Assembly (NCBI GenBank): GCA_965651905.1
Contig: CBFGUG010000026.1
Span: 1 to 64,000 of the forward strand
Length of the DNA stretch: 64,000 bases
Direction: 5' to 3'
DNA from: SZUA-265 sp965651905
GTDB lineage: Bacteria > Myxococcota_A > Polyangia > Polyangiales > Polyangiaceae
Shown here: positions 49,471 through 58,606 of the stretch, one piece after another
Position numbering within the stretch: position 1 is the stretch's first letter
Layout of the letters: each line of letters opens with the position of its first letter
Notes under the pieces: generated by a model
The model's input: the letters and a program-made list of their open reading frames with translations, nothing else
Told to the model about the DNA's origin: nothing
Databases searched by the model: none
Position numbers and translations under genes: made by a program

Positions 49471-49588
49471 AAAAGGCTAAGAAGACCCAGGCTTTGCACG
49501 TCCGGTCGCGGCACTCGGCCGGAGACTTTCGCGTTACCACGCTGCTGTTGTCCGTGGCGTTTTGGTGCTCTAATACGGGCTTCTTCTC

Positions 49589-52129
49589 ATGAGCGGTTCG
49601 AACGCTGCAGCGCAGTCAACCAACCCCGCGCCGGCCTTCGTTCGGCGTGCCGCGCCCGGGACCTACGACGAGTGGTTCGGTGCCGACGGACAGGTACGTG
49701 AGTTTCAACGCAAGCTTCACGACTTTTTCACCACGGGCGAACGAGAAAAGCTTCAGCGGCTGCGCGTTGGTGTTCGTGACCGCATCAACGAACAAGAAGT
49801 GACGTTCAACATCCTCGGCGCCCCCGGCGGGACCAATCGCCCGTGGCGCCTGGACGCCATACCGTTCGTCATGGATCCCGTCGAGTGGTCGACGTTGGCG
49901 TCGGGGTTGCAGCAGCGAGGGCGTTTGCTGTCCGCGATTTACGCCGATCTCTTCGGCGCGCAAACGTTGCTGCGGCAGCGTATCATCCCTGCCGAACTGG
50001 TGCTCGGCAACCCAGGGCTGCCGCGGGCATGTTTCGGCTGGTCGCCGATCGGTGGACACACGCTGTCTCTCTATGCGACCGACGTGGGGCGCGGGCCCGA
50101 TGGACGCTTTCGGATTTACTCCGACCGTACCTCAGCGCCAGCGGGAGCGGGTTACGCGCTAGAAAACCGTTTGGTCATGTCTCGGACGCTGTCAGGGCTG
50201 TTCGAGAGCTACGGCGTAGAGCGCGTGCGCGGCTTCTTCGACAGTGTCCGTCGCTCGATTCAAGCACTCGCGACCGGCTCCACGGAGGAGCCGCGGATTG
50301 TATTGCTCAGTGCGGGGCCCCGCGACGAGAGCTCGTTCGAGCATGCTTATCTAGCCCGCTACCTCGGGTACGAGCTCGTCGAAGGGCGGGACCTCACCGT
50401 TCGTGATCGCGTCGTGTACTTGAAGACTCTCTCGGGGTTGAAGCGCATCGACGTGGTGTTGCGGCGCATCAACGACGAGTGGTGCGATCCGTTGGCTCTG
50501 CGGGGCGACTCCGTATTGGGCGTGCCTGGGCTGGTGGAAGCGGCGGTCGCTGGGAACGTCGCGCTGGTCAACCCGCTGGGCGTCAACGTGCTCGAAGCAC
50601 CTGCACTCAAGGCCTACTTCCCTGCGGCTGCAAAGCACCTGCTCGGCGAGGAACTCGAGCTGGAATCCGTGGAGACGTGGTGGTGCGGCGATCCGCAATC
50701 GCTCGAGTTCGCTTTGCAACACTCCGACGAGTTGGTGTTCAAACCCGCATTTGGTGAACGCACTTCGGCGATCCTCCGCCCCGCGACGATGGATGCGGAA
50801 GCCCGCCAGCGATTTGTCGCGCGTTTGAGGGGACGGCCTGGCAGTTACGTTGCCGAACGTTGGACGGAGTGCAGCGGCGCTCCAGTCTTGGAACCTGGAG
50901 GGCTCGCATATGGCGCACTCTCCATGCGCTGTTTTCTATGTCGCGAGCGCGACGAGTACCGAGTGATGCCGGGCGGGCTAGCGCGATTGGACGCGCCACG
51001 TGACGGACTGTTTCTACCCGAGGGAGGGTCGGAAGCTAGCAAGGACGTGTGGGTGCCTTCGGTGGCGGAACGCTGGAGTAAAGATCCCGTGGGCATGCCC
51101 GATCGTCGAGTCGAGTTGCGCCGCGGCGGGTTGGATCTACCCAGCCGCCTTCTCGACGACATTTATTGGTTGGGTCGCCATGTCGAACGCGGTGAGATGA
51201 TTGCGAGGGTGCTGCGCGCGGGGTTCGACCGTCTCGGATCGGAGACTGGCCAGGACGCCGAGCTCGCTCTCGGTTCCTTGCTGGATTCGCTCGAAGCGTT
51301 GGAGGTAGTGCCCCCCAACACGGGCCCTCGGACGGTGGCCTCGATTCACGCGTTACTCTCTGGCGCGATGTTGGATCAAGCGAGGCCGTCGAGCTTGATC
51401 AGTGTTTGTCACTCGATCCATCAACTGACGCTCACTGTGCGCAGTCGTCTGTCACGCGACGCGTGGCATGTGTTGCGTCGCTTGTCCCAACCCCTCGAAC
51501 GACTGGGGCGAAGCGGCGGTAGCGCAGCCATTGCGGCCGAGGCCCTAGACGACGTCTTGCTGATCTTGTCGGCGGTCGGCGGGATCTCCCTGGACAACAT
51601 GGTGCGGGGGCACGCCTGGATGTTTTTAGACATGGGGCGGCGAGTCGAACGCGGCGGCGCGACTTTGTCATTGGTTCGTTCGATGCTACCTGCAGGGGCG
51701 TCTCGTGTGCACATGGAAGCGCTGCTCGAGGTGGCTGATAGTCTGCTCACTTACCGCGCGCGCTACCTGAGCAGCTTGCAGGTCGCGCCAGTGGTGGACT
51801 TGCTCATCACCGACGATACGAATCCGCGCTCGTTGTTGTTTCAGCTCAACACCCTGCTGCGCCACGTCCGTGAGCTACCGCGCCTCGGCGGCGCGGTACG
51901 CAGCCGTGCCGAGCGTCGAGCCATCGAGCTTCACAGCAACCTGCTCACCGCAGACGTGGTGCTCGCATGTTCCGGAGACGGCGAGGGGCTACGACAGTTG
52001 CTCGAAGACAGCAGTACGCTGCTCTGGCAGTTTTCGGACGACGTGACCCACACCTGGTTCTCCCATGCGGACTCGTCGCGTGTCGTCGCTCCGCCACTGT
52101 GGATCGACGAAGAGCTCGAGGTGCGATGA
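49589..52129 (+). CDS. fused permuted ATP-grasp and alpha-E protein
   Basis: 846 residues. Residues ~1-500 are a second CP_ATPgrasp domain (YDEWFGADGQVREFQRKLHDFF, WRLDAIPFVMDPVEWSTL, FRIYSDRTSAPAGAGYALENR, ELVFKPAFGERTSAIL). Residues ~510-846 are a second alpha-E domain (SRLLDDIYWLGRHVERGEMIARVL, MFLDMGRRVERGGATLSLVR). The ATP-grasp half is more divergent than the stand-alone copy: the GAGGYG loop is replaced by FGERTS, so its activity is less certain. The fusion supports direct physical partnership of the two families. The last codons overlap the ATG of a small ORF (ATGA, 52126-52129). Confidence 0.93.
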   Translation: MSGSNAAAQSTNPAPAFVRRAAPGTYDEWFGADGQVREFQRKLHDFFTTGEREKLQRLRVGVRDRINEQEVTFNILGAPGGTNRPWRLDAIPFVMDPVEWSTLASGLQQRGRLLSAIYADLFGAQTLLRQRIIPAELVLGNPGLPRACFGWSPIGGHTLSLYATDVGRGPDGRFRIYSDRTSAPAGAGYALENRLVMSRTLSGLFESYGVERVRGFFDSVRRSIQALATGSTEEPRIVLLSAGPRDESSFEHAYLARYLGYELVEGRDLTVRDRVVYLKTLSGLKRIDVVLRRINDEWCDPLALRGDSVLGVPGLVEAAVAGNVALVNPLGVNVLEAPALKAYFPAAAKHLLGEELELESVETWWCGDPQSLEFALQHSDELVFKPAFGERTSAILRPATMDAEARQRFVARLRGRPGSYVAERWTECSGAPVLEPGGLAYGALSMRCFLCRERDEYRVMPGGLARLDAPRDGLFLPEGGSEASKDVWVPSVAERWSKDPVGMPDRRVELRRGGLDLPSRLLDDIYWLGRHVERGEMIARVLRAGFDRLGSETGQDAELALGSLLDSLEALEVVPPNTGPRTVASIHALLSGAMLDQARPSSLISVCHSIHQLTLTVRSRLSRDAWHVLRRLSQPLERLGRSGGSAAIAAEALDDVLLILSAVGGISLDNMVRGHAWMFLDMGRRVERGGATLSLVRSMLPAGASRVHMEALLEVADSLLTYRARYLSSLQVAPVVDLLITDDTNPRSLLFQLNTLLRHVRELPRLGGAVRSRAERRAIELHSNLLTADVVLACSGDGEGLRQLLEDSSTLLWQFSDDVTHTWFSHADSSRVVAPPLWIDEELEVR

Positions 52130-52284
52130 GCTTGGCGCCACCACCCTCGCCGAACGCCGAAACGTCGCGTTCCGACGTCTCTTCCGTCCACGTACGGAAC
52201 GATACAGACGAGATGGCTCTCGACCAGGACGCACTCGTGACGAACGTCGGGAACCTGGGAGGAGGCACGAGTGGCGACCTATAG
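52126..52284 (+). CDS. candidate small peptide (52 aa) between ATP-grasp and transglutaminase genes
   Basis: A short ORF whose ATG overlaps the stop of the ATP-grasp/alpha-E gene (ATGA). Its end overlaps the start of the transglutaminase gene by 14 bases. About three quarters of its codons end in G or C, like the neighbours. The peptide starts MSLAPPPSPNAETSRSDVS and ends LVTNVGNLGGGTSGDL: polar, without Cys, Gly-rich at the end. The strong GGAGGAGG of the next gene lies within it, so it may simply be a translated spacer. A peptide substrate for the ligase system is the interesting alternative. No homologue is known to me. Confidence 0.4.
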   Translation: MSLAPPPSPNAETSRSDVSSVHVRNDTDEMALDQDALVTNVGNLGGGTSGDL

Positions 52285-53155
52285 CGTCCGGCACACGACG
52301 ACCTACGAATACGAACTCCCCGTGTTGCACGCGCACCACTTGGCGCACCTGCGGCCGCGCGCTCTGCCCAATCAAGTGGTGCACCTGAGTGAGTTGGAGG
52401 TGAAGCCGACGCCACGCGGTGCCCAGCGCCATATCGACTACTTCGGCAACGACAGCGACTCCATCGAGGTCCTCGACGCGCACGATTGTTTGGAGGTCAC
52501 GTGCCGCAGCGTGGTGAGCGTGACCAAGCCGCCGCTCTCGTCCCTCGAGCCCAGCAGCACCCCCGCCTGGGAAGCCGTGGTGGAGCGTTTGGCTGCAGAC
52601 GCCAGCTACCTACCCGAAGCGGAGTTTTGCTTCGACTCGCCCCTCGTGCGAGCGCACCCCAGCCTTCACGAGTATTGCGCTCGCGTGTTCACGAGCGGTC
52701 GTCCCATCGTAGAAGCGATCCTGGAGCTCAACCGTCTCATTTTCACGGAGTTCAAGTACGAGCCTGCGGCTACCGACGTCAGTACGCCGCTCGGCCAGGT
52801 GTTGCGTGAGAAGCGCGGAGTCTGCCAAGACTTCGCCCATCTGGCGATCGGCTGTCTGCGCAGCGTCGGGTTGGCTGCGCGCTACGTCTCGGGTTACATG
52901 GAGACGATCCCGCCGCCGGGCAGACCTCGTTTGGTCGGCGCGGACGCGTCCCATGCCTGGCCTGCGGTCTTCATTCCCGACCTAGGCTGGCTCGACTTCG
53001 ACCCGACCAACGGTATCGTTCTGGGTGAACGTCACATTTGTGTTGGATGGGGACGCGACTTCAGCGACGTCAGTCCGCTGAAAGGGGTCGTCGTCGGTGG
53101 CGGCCGTCACAGTCTGTCGGTGGGAGTCGACGTGGAACCGCGAGAAGCGCTGTAG
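52271..53155 (+). CDS. transglutaminase-like protein
   Basis: 294 residues from GTG 52271, with GGAGGAGG about 5 bases upstream. An N-terminal beta domain (YSVRHTTTYEYELPVLHAHHLAHLRPR) leads into a transglutaminase core with Cys185 (KRGVCQDFAHLAIG), His229 (ADASHAWPAVF) and Asp244 (LDFDPTNG), all three catalytic positions intact. No signal peptide. Last gene of the ATP-grasp/alpha-E cluster; its N-terminal domain matches that of the DUF2126 protein, so the two are paralogous halves. The 3' end overlaps the convergent metallopeptidase gene by 49 bp. Confidence 0.93.
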   Translation: MATYSVRHTTTYEYELPVLHAHHLAHLRPRALPNQVVHLSELEVKPTPRGAQRHIDYFGNDSDSIEVLDAHDCLEVTCRSVVSVTKPPLSSLEPSSTPAWEAVVERLAADASYLPEAEFCFDSPLVRAHPSLHEYCARVFTSGRPIVEAILELNRLIFTEFKYEPAATDVSTPLGQVLREKRGVCQDFAHLAIGCLRSVGLAARYVSGYMETIPPPGRPRLVGADASHAWPAVFIPDLGWLDFDPTNGIVLGERHICVGWGRDFSDVSPLKGVVVGGGRHSLSVGVDVEPREAL

Positions 53156-55869
53156 CGCCGACGTCGAGCTAGGGCGGCACCGAGTATGGCGAGGCTCGCC
53201 AGCCACGTCGTTGAATCGTCGCGTCTTCCAACACTGGCGCATGCACAGCTTCCGTCATCGGAAGTCGGTGGTGGGCTCGTTCCCGCGTCGGTGGCTGTCA
53301 TGGTGTCGTCGGACAGTTGCGGATCGTCGTCAGTCATGGCTGCGTCATCCGTGTTCGGAGCCGCATCGTCCACGTGATCTGAGTTGGAATCGTCTCCGCT
53401 GGGCTCGTCGGGGGTCGTGCCACTCCCGTCGACGCCTGCACTATCATCGTCAGGTTGCGTCGTGACGTCGTCCGTCGAGTCGTCGATGTCGCTCAGGTCG
53501 TCTGGTGCCGCGAGGTCATCGGTCATCGGAGTGCCCGCCTCTGGCGCCACACCATCATCGGCGTCCGGTCCCGGCTGAACGATCGCGGGTAGCGTCGTGC
53601 ACGCACTCGTGCAGCCGTCGCCTTCCAGCGTATTGCCGTCGTCGCACTGCTCCCCGTCGTCGAGCACTCCGTCCCCGCAGCGTGCGGCGCGGCAGTTGCT
53701 ACGGCAAGCGTCAGAAACCGTGTCCGAGTTCAGCTCTCCGTCGTCACATTCCTCGCCCGGATCGATGGCCCCGTCACCGCAAGTGACAATCTCACATTCG
53801 GCCGAGCAACTGCCAGTCGCGCTGCCGTTGAACGTGCCTTCATCACACTCTTCGTCCACATCCACTATGAAATCGCCACAGCTCGGCAGAGTGCACGCGA
53901 CGCGACAGCTCGAGCCTGGGGTGTCGGCGTTCGATGTGCCATCGTCGCACTGTTCACCCAAATCCACTACGGAATCGCCGCAGCGGGCGTGCGTGCAATC
54001 GGTTCTGCAGGCGTCCGCAACTTCATCCGAGTTGCCGGACGTCCCGTCGTCACATTCCTCCGCGCCGCCGATGACGCCGTCACCGCATCGGGGGAGGCTA
54101 CAGTCGGCGCTGCAATCACTACCGACGGCTCCGTTGTTGGAGCCGTCGTCACACTCCTCGCCCGAGTCCACGACGCCATCACCGCAGGCGGCGATCGTAC
54201 AGTTCTCGCGACAAGCGTCAGGGGTCGTGTTCGAGTTGGCGTCGCCTTCGTCACACGCTTCGTCGCTGTCCAGTTCGCCATCGCCGCAGTTGACTTCCGT
54301 GCAGGTTTCGGTGCACGCGCTCGAGTCTGTCCCGTTGTCGACACCTTCGTCGCAGAACTCGCCGGAATCGACTACGCCATCGCCGCAGCTCGCTTCAGTG
54401 CAGTTCGTACGACACGCGTCGGGCACGCTGTCCGAATTCTGGTCACCGTCGTCACAAACTTCGCCAGATTGGGTCTCCCCGTCGCCGCAGACTTGGCCCG
54501 CCCAGCCGATGTCTTGAAGCAGGGCGATGGTGATGTCCAGTTGTGCACCCGCGACGTCACCGGCTGGCTCCATCAGCAGGTCACGCCCGCCATCGGTCAG
54601 GTTACTGGTGCGCCGAGTGAGTGAATCCCAATGTGAAATCGAGCTTCCTGCGCGAGAGGGATCCGTGGCGTTTACCAGTAAGCGACCGTTGGCGTCCGCG
54701 CCGACCAAAGTGTCCGCAGCCGAAATGGCGATGGACACACCTCCGGCTTGCAGCGCCGCCGACAAGGCGTTTGCGGCCGTCGTGGAAATGTGAAGGGTAG
54801 GGATCCCGACGTCGAAAGAGCCGACCAAGTTGAGGTCACCTGGAGGTGAATACTCGGTTCCTGACTCGAAGAGGGCTCCCACCGCGCCACGGTCTTCGGC
54901 GGTTACGACGCCCAAGCAGCCCGTGAATCGAATCAGCACCACGTTGCCGCTCAGGTCGTTCGGCAGGCTACAGGAATCGTCGATCTCGATGAGTAGGCCT
55001 TCAGCCGACTGCTGCAGCGAAGTCGGTCCGAAGTTCGTTTCGCTGACGTGGCCCGAGAAGCCAGGCACACTCGGTGTAGCGACCGCGATGGGCGCGCCAG
55101 CGGCCAGGTGATCAGCTGACTGAGCGGTAACCCGTGGCCCGTTCCATACCAGGTTGCGCACGTTGCGCGCGGAGATCAGACGTTCGGCAGCGGACATCTC
55201 GGGCCAGGCACGACCCGCGTCGAGGTCGAATATGAGCGCGCTGTACACGTCGGGATCGCCCTCGGGCCCCGTATTCTGCCCGAACAGAAAGCGCCCGTTG
55301 TTTTGATTCATCATCGATGCGAAGCCGACGCCGTGGGTGAGCTCGTGCAGCACCACACCTACGAAATCGATACCGTCATCTGGGGGTTGCCCGTCGAGGC
55401 CGTAGTACCAACGCGTCCCGCCGAGGCAACCCGAGTCCACCGCCGAGTTGAAGTTCGCCACGATGTCGGGTGCGTTCGGCAGTACGTCGGTTTCCAAGAT
55501 CGCGTCCACGAGGGCGCTGGGAAACCAGAGATTGCCCGTGCTGTCGTGCACCACACTATCTGGGGCGGCAGAACCGAGCACCGCTCCGTTGTCGTCGCAC
55601 TCCAGCGCTTCCATCGACGCTTCGATCACTATCGGAACCTCGCTGTCGAGTTCCGCGCCCAGTACGTCAGCCGCGAACTGGAAAGCGATCAGCCGCTGCT
55701 CACCCAGGGTCGCGCCGTCGTTGCCCCCGGCGGTCGACGCGGCGTCTGGGGAAGCGGTCGACCCAAAGCCGGCACCCGGATCGATCACGAACTCGGCGGC
55801 GTAGCTAGGTAAGGGAAGAGCGAGCGCAGCAATGGCCAGCGCTAAACGCGTCAGTCTGGTGGCTGTCAT
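53107..55869 (-). CDS. exported metallopeptidase with PA domain, DUF4215 repeats and MYXO-CTERM
   Basis: 920 residues. The signal peptide (to ~25, SYAAEFV) is followed by a catalytic region with HELTHGVGF (His175, Glu176, His179), a zinc-peptidase motif. A PA-type insert lies around 265-385 (GCLGVVTAEDRGAVGALFESG, VGIPTLHISTTAANAL). Nine Cys-rich DUF4215 repeats (~460-760) follow, then an Asp/Ser/Thr-rich linker. The end (CACASVG, a hydrophobic helix WLASLAILGAAL, then ARRRR) resembles the MYXO-CTERM sorting signal, implying surface anchoring. The gene is coupled to the lipoprotein gene upstream (ATGA at 55866-55869). The Arg-rich tail lies in the 49-bp antisense overlap with the transglutaminase gene. 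Confidence 0.9.
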   Translation of the reverse strand: MTATRLTRLALAIAALALPLPSYAAEFVIDPGAGFGSTASPDAASTAGGNDGATLGEQRLIAFQFAADVLGAELDSEVPIVIEASMEALECDDNGAVLGSAAPDSVVHDSTGNLWFPSALVDAILETDVLPNAPDIVANFNSAVDSGCLGGTRWYYGLDGQPPDDGIDFVGVVLHELTHGVGFASMMNQNNGRFLFGQNTGPEGDPDVYSALIFDLDAGRAWPEMSAAERLISARNVRNLVWNGPRVTAQSADHLAAGAPIAVATPSVPGFSGHVSETNFGPTSLQQSAEGLLIEIDDSCSLPNDLSGNVVLIRFTGCLGVVTAEDRGAVGALFESGTEYSPPGDLNLVGSFDVGIPTLHISTTAANALSAALQAGGVSIAISAADTLVGADANGRLLVNATDPSRAGSSISHWDSLTRRTSNLTDGGRDLLMEPAGDVAGAQLDITIALLQDIGWAGQVCGDGETQSGEVCDDGDQNSDSVPDACRTNCTEASCGDGVVDSGEFCDEGVDNGTDSSACTETCTEVNCGDGELDSDEACDEGDANSNTTPDACRENCTIAACGDGVVDSGEECDDGSNNGAVGSDCSADCSLPRCGDGVIGGAEECDDGTSGNSDEVADACRTDCTHARCGDSVVDLGEQCDDGTSNADTPGSSCRVACTLPSCGDFIVDVDEECDEGTFNGSATGSCSAECEIVTCGDGAIDPGEECDDGELNSDTVSDACRSNCRAARCGDGVLDDGEQCDDGNTLEGDGCTSACTTLPAIVQPGPDADDGVAPEAGTPMTDDLAAPDDLSDIDDSTDDVTTQPDDDSAGVDGSGTTPDEPSGDDSNSDHVDDAAPNTDDAAMTDDDPQLSDDTMTATDAGTSPPPTSDDGSCACASVGRRDDSTTWLASLAILGAALARRRRYSASRGSTSTPTDRL

Positions 55870-56309
55870 TTGGGCGACTTCAATGCGGGATCAGCGTGTT
55901 TGGGAACAGATGAACCCGGCGCCTGCAACCAGCGCTCCAGCGCTTCTGGACTGTCGACGCAACTACGCTCCAACTTGCCATCCGAACCAATACGCGCGAC
56001 AGCCGCTTGCTGAAAGCGCCCTCGCAAGTCGACCTTCGTCATACCGTTTGGCAGTCGCTCGACGACGAGGTCATCACTCTCCCGAGACAATCGTTCCCGC
56101 GTGTTCATCGCCTGCGGCGGAAGTTCAGCGCCGCTACCTGGCGTAGGGGTGTGCTTCGCAGGTGGAGCCTCTGGTTCCTCGTCGTGGGTTTCGCGACTGA
56201 CGTCGTTACTGTGCTGTGCCTCAGAGCCACAAGCTCCGAGACCCCAAAGGTTGGCAAGACACGAGGTGATGAGCAGTATTCGCAGCGGATGTTTCGTCGT
56301 CTTGTTCAA
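55866..56309 (-). CDS. small lipoprotein of unknown function
   Basis: 147 residues from TTG 56309, preceded by GGGAG about 8 bases upstream and giving a proper lipoprotein signal (NKTTKHPLRILLITSCLANLWGLGAC). A longer frame to 56351 has no such signal at its start. The mature part is hydrophilic, with a conserved-looking core LVVERLPNGMTKVDLRGRFQQAAVARIGSDG. No family recognised. It lies between the CBS gene and the metallopeptidase gene, overlapping the latter by ATGA; its product may assist or inhibit the peptidase, which is inference. Confidence 0.75.
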   Translation of the reverse strand: MNKTTKHPLRILLITSCLANLWGLGACGSEAQHSNDVSRETHDEEPEAPPAKHTPTPGSGAELPPQAMNTRERLSRESDDLVVERLPNGMTKVDLRGRFQQAAVARIGSDGKLERSCVDSPEALERWLQAPGSSVPKHADPALKSPK

Positions 56310-56354
56310 GTCTGCGTCTCCCGTAACCCGCCTCCGAGTGCCCCGCAGCATACC

Positions 56355-56759
56355 TCACGGAAGCGTATCGGCCAGTTTCGACATCACGTCTACGTAACTG
56401 ACTATCCCCACCAGGCTATCATCTCTGGGGTCGACGACGACGATCGCACCGATCTTGGCCTCAAGCATCTGCTCGATCAGCGCCTTCACTTCCGTCTCCG
56501 GGGCGACGCTCACCACGTCTGAAGACATGACGTCTCCAACTCGCGGAGATGGGCTAGCGTCACTAGATCCTCTGTCGTTCGGCGCATGGTGGCGTAGCCC
56601 AGCCAAGTCCCGATCGCTCAGAATCCCGACGAGGGAGCCGTCGTCGATCACGGGAAGGTGTCTCACGGCCAGTTCATCCAAGGCCGCTAGCGCAGCACTG
56701 AGTGGTTGGTTCGCGGCCACCACCACGGGGTTGGGCGTCATGATTTCGGCTACCACCAT
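56355..56759 (-). CDS. CBS-domain pair protein
   Basis: 134 residues from ATG 56759, where the CBS domain begins (VVAEIMTPNPVVVAANQPLSAALAAL). Two CBS motifs are present: RHLPVIDDGSLVGILSDRDLAGLR and, after VGDVMSSDVVSVAPETEVKALIEQML, IGAIVVVDPRDDSLVGIVSYVDVM. CBS pairs bind adenosyl ligands and sense energy state. No catalytic domain is attached. It ends 45 bp before the lipoprotein start, so the three genes probably form one operon. Confidence 0.9.
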   Translation of the reverse strand: MVVAEIMTPNPVVVAANQPLSAALAALDELAVRHLPVIDDGSLVGILSDRDLAGLRHHAPNDRGSSDASPSPRVGDVMSSDVVSVAPETEVKALIEQMLEAKIGAIVVVDPRDDSLVGIVSYVDVMSKLADTLP

Positions 56760-56909
56760 GCTCTGAGCATAGGCACCGCTTGGACGAGGAGTCCATGTGG
56801 GCACGCAAAAAAGGGTACGCAGGCGGTAGCCTCCGTACCCTTGCCGTTCACTTGGTCCAGATGTGCGTGAGCCTCACCACGTGGCGCACGTCTATCCGGG
56901 GTGCGAGTC

Positions 56910-57194
56910 TCAGCTTTGGGCGCCGTCCCGTGCTTGTTCGAACAAGCCTCGAAACAGCTCGGCGTTTTCGCGGGCGTACTCGCGCGCGTGCTCTGCGACG
57001 GCGCCGCGAGTCTCGCCTTCGGCCCATGGCGTCATGTCACGTGGTAGTGGTGTGACCTTGACCGAGTCGAAGTCGTCCATGGCGCAGCGAAAAACACGGC
57101 CACTGTCGTTGTGAACCACGTTGAATACGACGCTGCCCTCCTCGACGCTCGGAGGGGTACTGACGACACAGTCTTCCATGTTTCGCTCACTCAC
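56910..57194 (-). CDS. small protein of unknown function
   Basis: 94 residues from GTG 57194. The GTG overlaps the TGA of the lipoprotein gene upstream (GTGA, 57191-57194), and codon use matches the neighbours. The N-terminal half reads as a beta-sheet (GSVVFNVVHNDSGRVFRCAMDDFDSVKV) and the end is a helix (AVAEHAREYARENAELFRGLFEQ). An internal ATG at 57179 is possible. No family recognised. Confidence 0.6.
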   Translation of the reverse strand: MSERNMEDCVVSTPPSVEEGSVVFNVVHNDSGRVFRCAMDDFDSVKVTPLPRDMTPWAEGETRGAVAEHAREYARENAELFRGLFEQARDGAQS

Positions 57195-57853
57195 AGCATG
57201 CTGACGGGTTGGGGCGAAGCGGGTGCTGAACCTGCGGGGAACAGTTTCGGCACGATCTCCGAGAGCTTCTGCTGAGTCTCGGGTGTCATTCCCGTCGTGG
57301 GATGTGGCCAGATGAAGTTGTGGGCCTGTAGCTGATTACACGAGTACGAGATCAACACGTCGTTGGGAGGCGCTCCAGCGCTGCTGGAGAAGCTGAGGCC
57401 CATTTCGGCGTACATGCAACTCGACTGCGGCGCGGCGAAGCTGTCCTCAGTCCCGAGCAGCTCGGCTAACTGTTCCTTGAGGTCTTCACTCAGCACGGGC
57501 TGCTGCTCGAGAATACGAAAGCCGTGAAACCTCGGCGCCTGGGCTTGTGCGGGTGGTGGTGCGGCCGCGGGGGCTCCTGGGATGAGCCCTGGGGGAAGCA
57601 AGCCAGGAGGAATCATCTGCTGCAAACCTGGCAGTGCTTGGTTTGCCCACTGCTGAATTTCGGGCGGGATTGGTACGCCTGGAATGGCTGGCAAGCCCGG
57701 CGTCGTCGGCGCGGCAACGGGTGCTGGCGGCTCGAAGTTTTGCAGTCGATAGACCGTGACGTTCGACGCTGGCAGCGTATCGAACGGGGCAGCTGGCGCA
57801 CTGGCGCAGGCGCAGGCGAAGAGAGCGACGCAGGTGGAACTAAGCAGTTTCAT
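57191..57853 (-). CDS. Pro/Ala-rich lipoprotein of unknown function
   Basis: 220 residues from ATG 57853. The lipoprotein signal MKLLSSTCVALFACACASAPAAP allows more than one Cys as the lipid site. A Pro/Ala/Gly-rich stretch (~40-115, PGLPAIPGVPIPPEIQQWANQALPG) follows. A more conserved-looking C-terminal domain has Cys in SSCMYAEMGLSFSSSAGAPPNDVLISYSCNQLQAHNF. No family recognised. It is coupled to the small gene downstream. Confidence 0.72.
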   Translation of the reverse strand: MKLLSSTCVALFACACASAPAAPFDTLPASNVTVYRLQNFEPPAPVAAPTTPGLPAIPGVPIPPEIQQWANQALPGLQQMIPPGLLPPGLIPGAPAAAPPPAQAQAPRFHGFRILEQQPVLSEDLKEQLAELLGTEDSFAAPQSSCMYAEMGLSFSSSAGAPPNDVLISYSCNQLQAHNFIWPHPTTGMTPETQQKLSEIVPKLFPAGSAPASPQPVSML

Positions 57854-58606
57854 GGTACTGCCCAGTAGCACTTTTTCAGAAGCGCTTGAAGCGACGTCGC
57901 TCGCTCTCGAGTGAATCGTTTCTCTGGTCACGCCCCTAGCAGTTGCACGCGGAGCATGGCGCACAGCGTTAATCGGTCTTCGGTGGACAGCGAGCGCTTG
58001 CCACAAAAGGCGAAAGCGCGCCGCTAGGGCACGCTCTCCTAAGAATAAGGGGAAATCAGTGAGGAAACAGGGGAGGGGCAATTTGGCCGTGCGCCACGGG
58101 GGCACCCGGTCGGGCTTCCGCTCTCAGGCCACTGCCGTCAGCGGTATGCGCAAGCGCTGCAGCAACTTCTTGATGTAACGCATGAGTCTGACCACTTTCG
58201 GCCGTCACCTAGTCGCGACAGCTGCGCATCTTGTATCCAAGTGTGGGCAAGATCGCAAGGGGATCGGTATCTCGGCGCAGCAATCCGTTCAGGCAGATCA
58301 CTGCAGCAAAGTTCAGCGCTCGCACCATTTCTCACCGTCTTTCGTTCGGTTGCGCGGGCCGGCCCAGGGGAGCAGTCGACCGCGCACGGCAGCTTCGCGG
58401 GGCGGCGACCGCGAGAACCTTTTTGGTCCAGGCTTGCCGATCGCGGCAGTGGCGATAGGCGCGCTTGCTGGCATCTGCACCGTCGAAAGCAGTGAATCCA
58501 GACCCTGCAATGCGGGGCCCTGCATCGGAACACCCCACAAGGGAAGTGTCGTGTAGTGCACTCCGCGCGGGTTTCGATGTCAACGCAACGCGTGTAGATC
58601 GGGACG
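57854..58606. other. 753-bp intergenic region, no gene seen
   Basis: It separates the divergent lipoprotein and M28-like genes. Frames on both strands lack a recognisable domain. Two short minus-strand stretches (to 58138, ending in a Lys/Arg-rich peptide, and around 58215-58330) could be gene remnants, but I cannot identify them. No RNA motif recognised. Confidence 0.4.

Noticed and set aside
58138..58340. Short minus-strand frames that could be transposase or other gene remnants
   Set aside because: The peptides are 20-40 residues long and match no family I can name; no terminal repeats or target duplications are seen.
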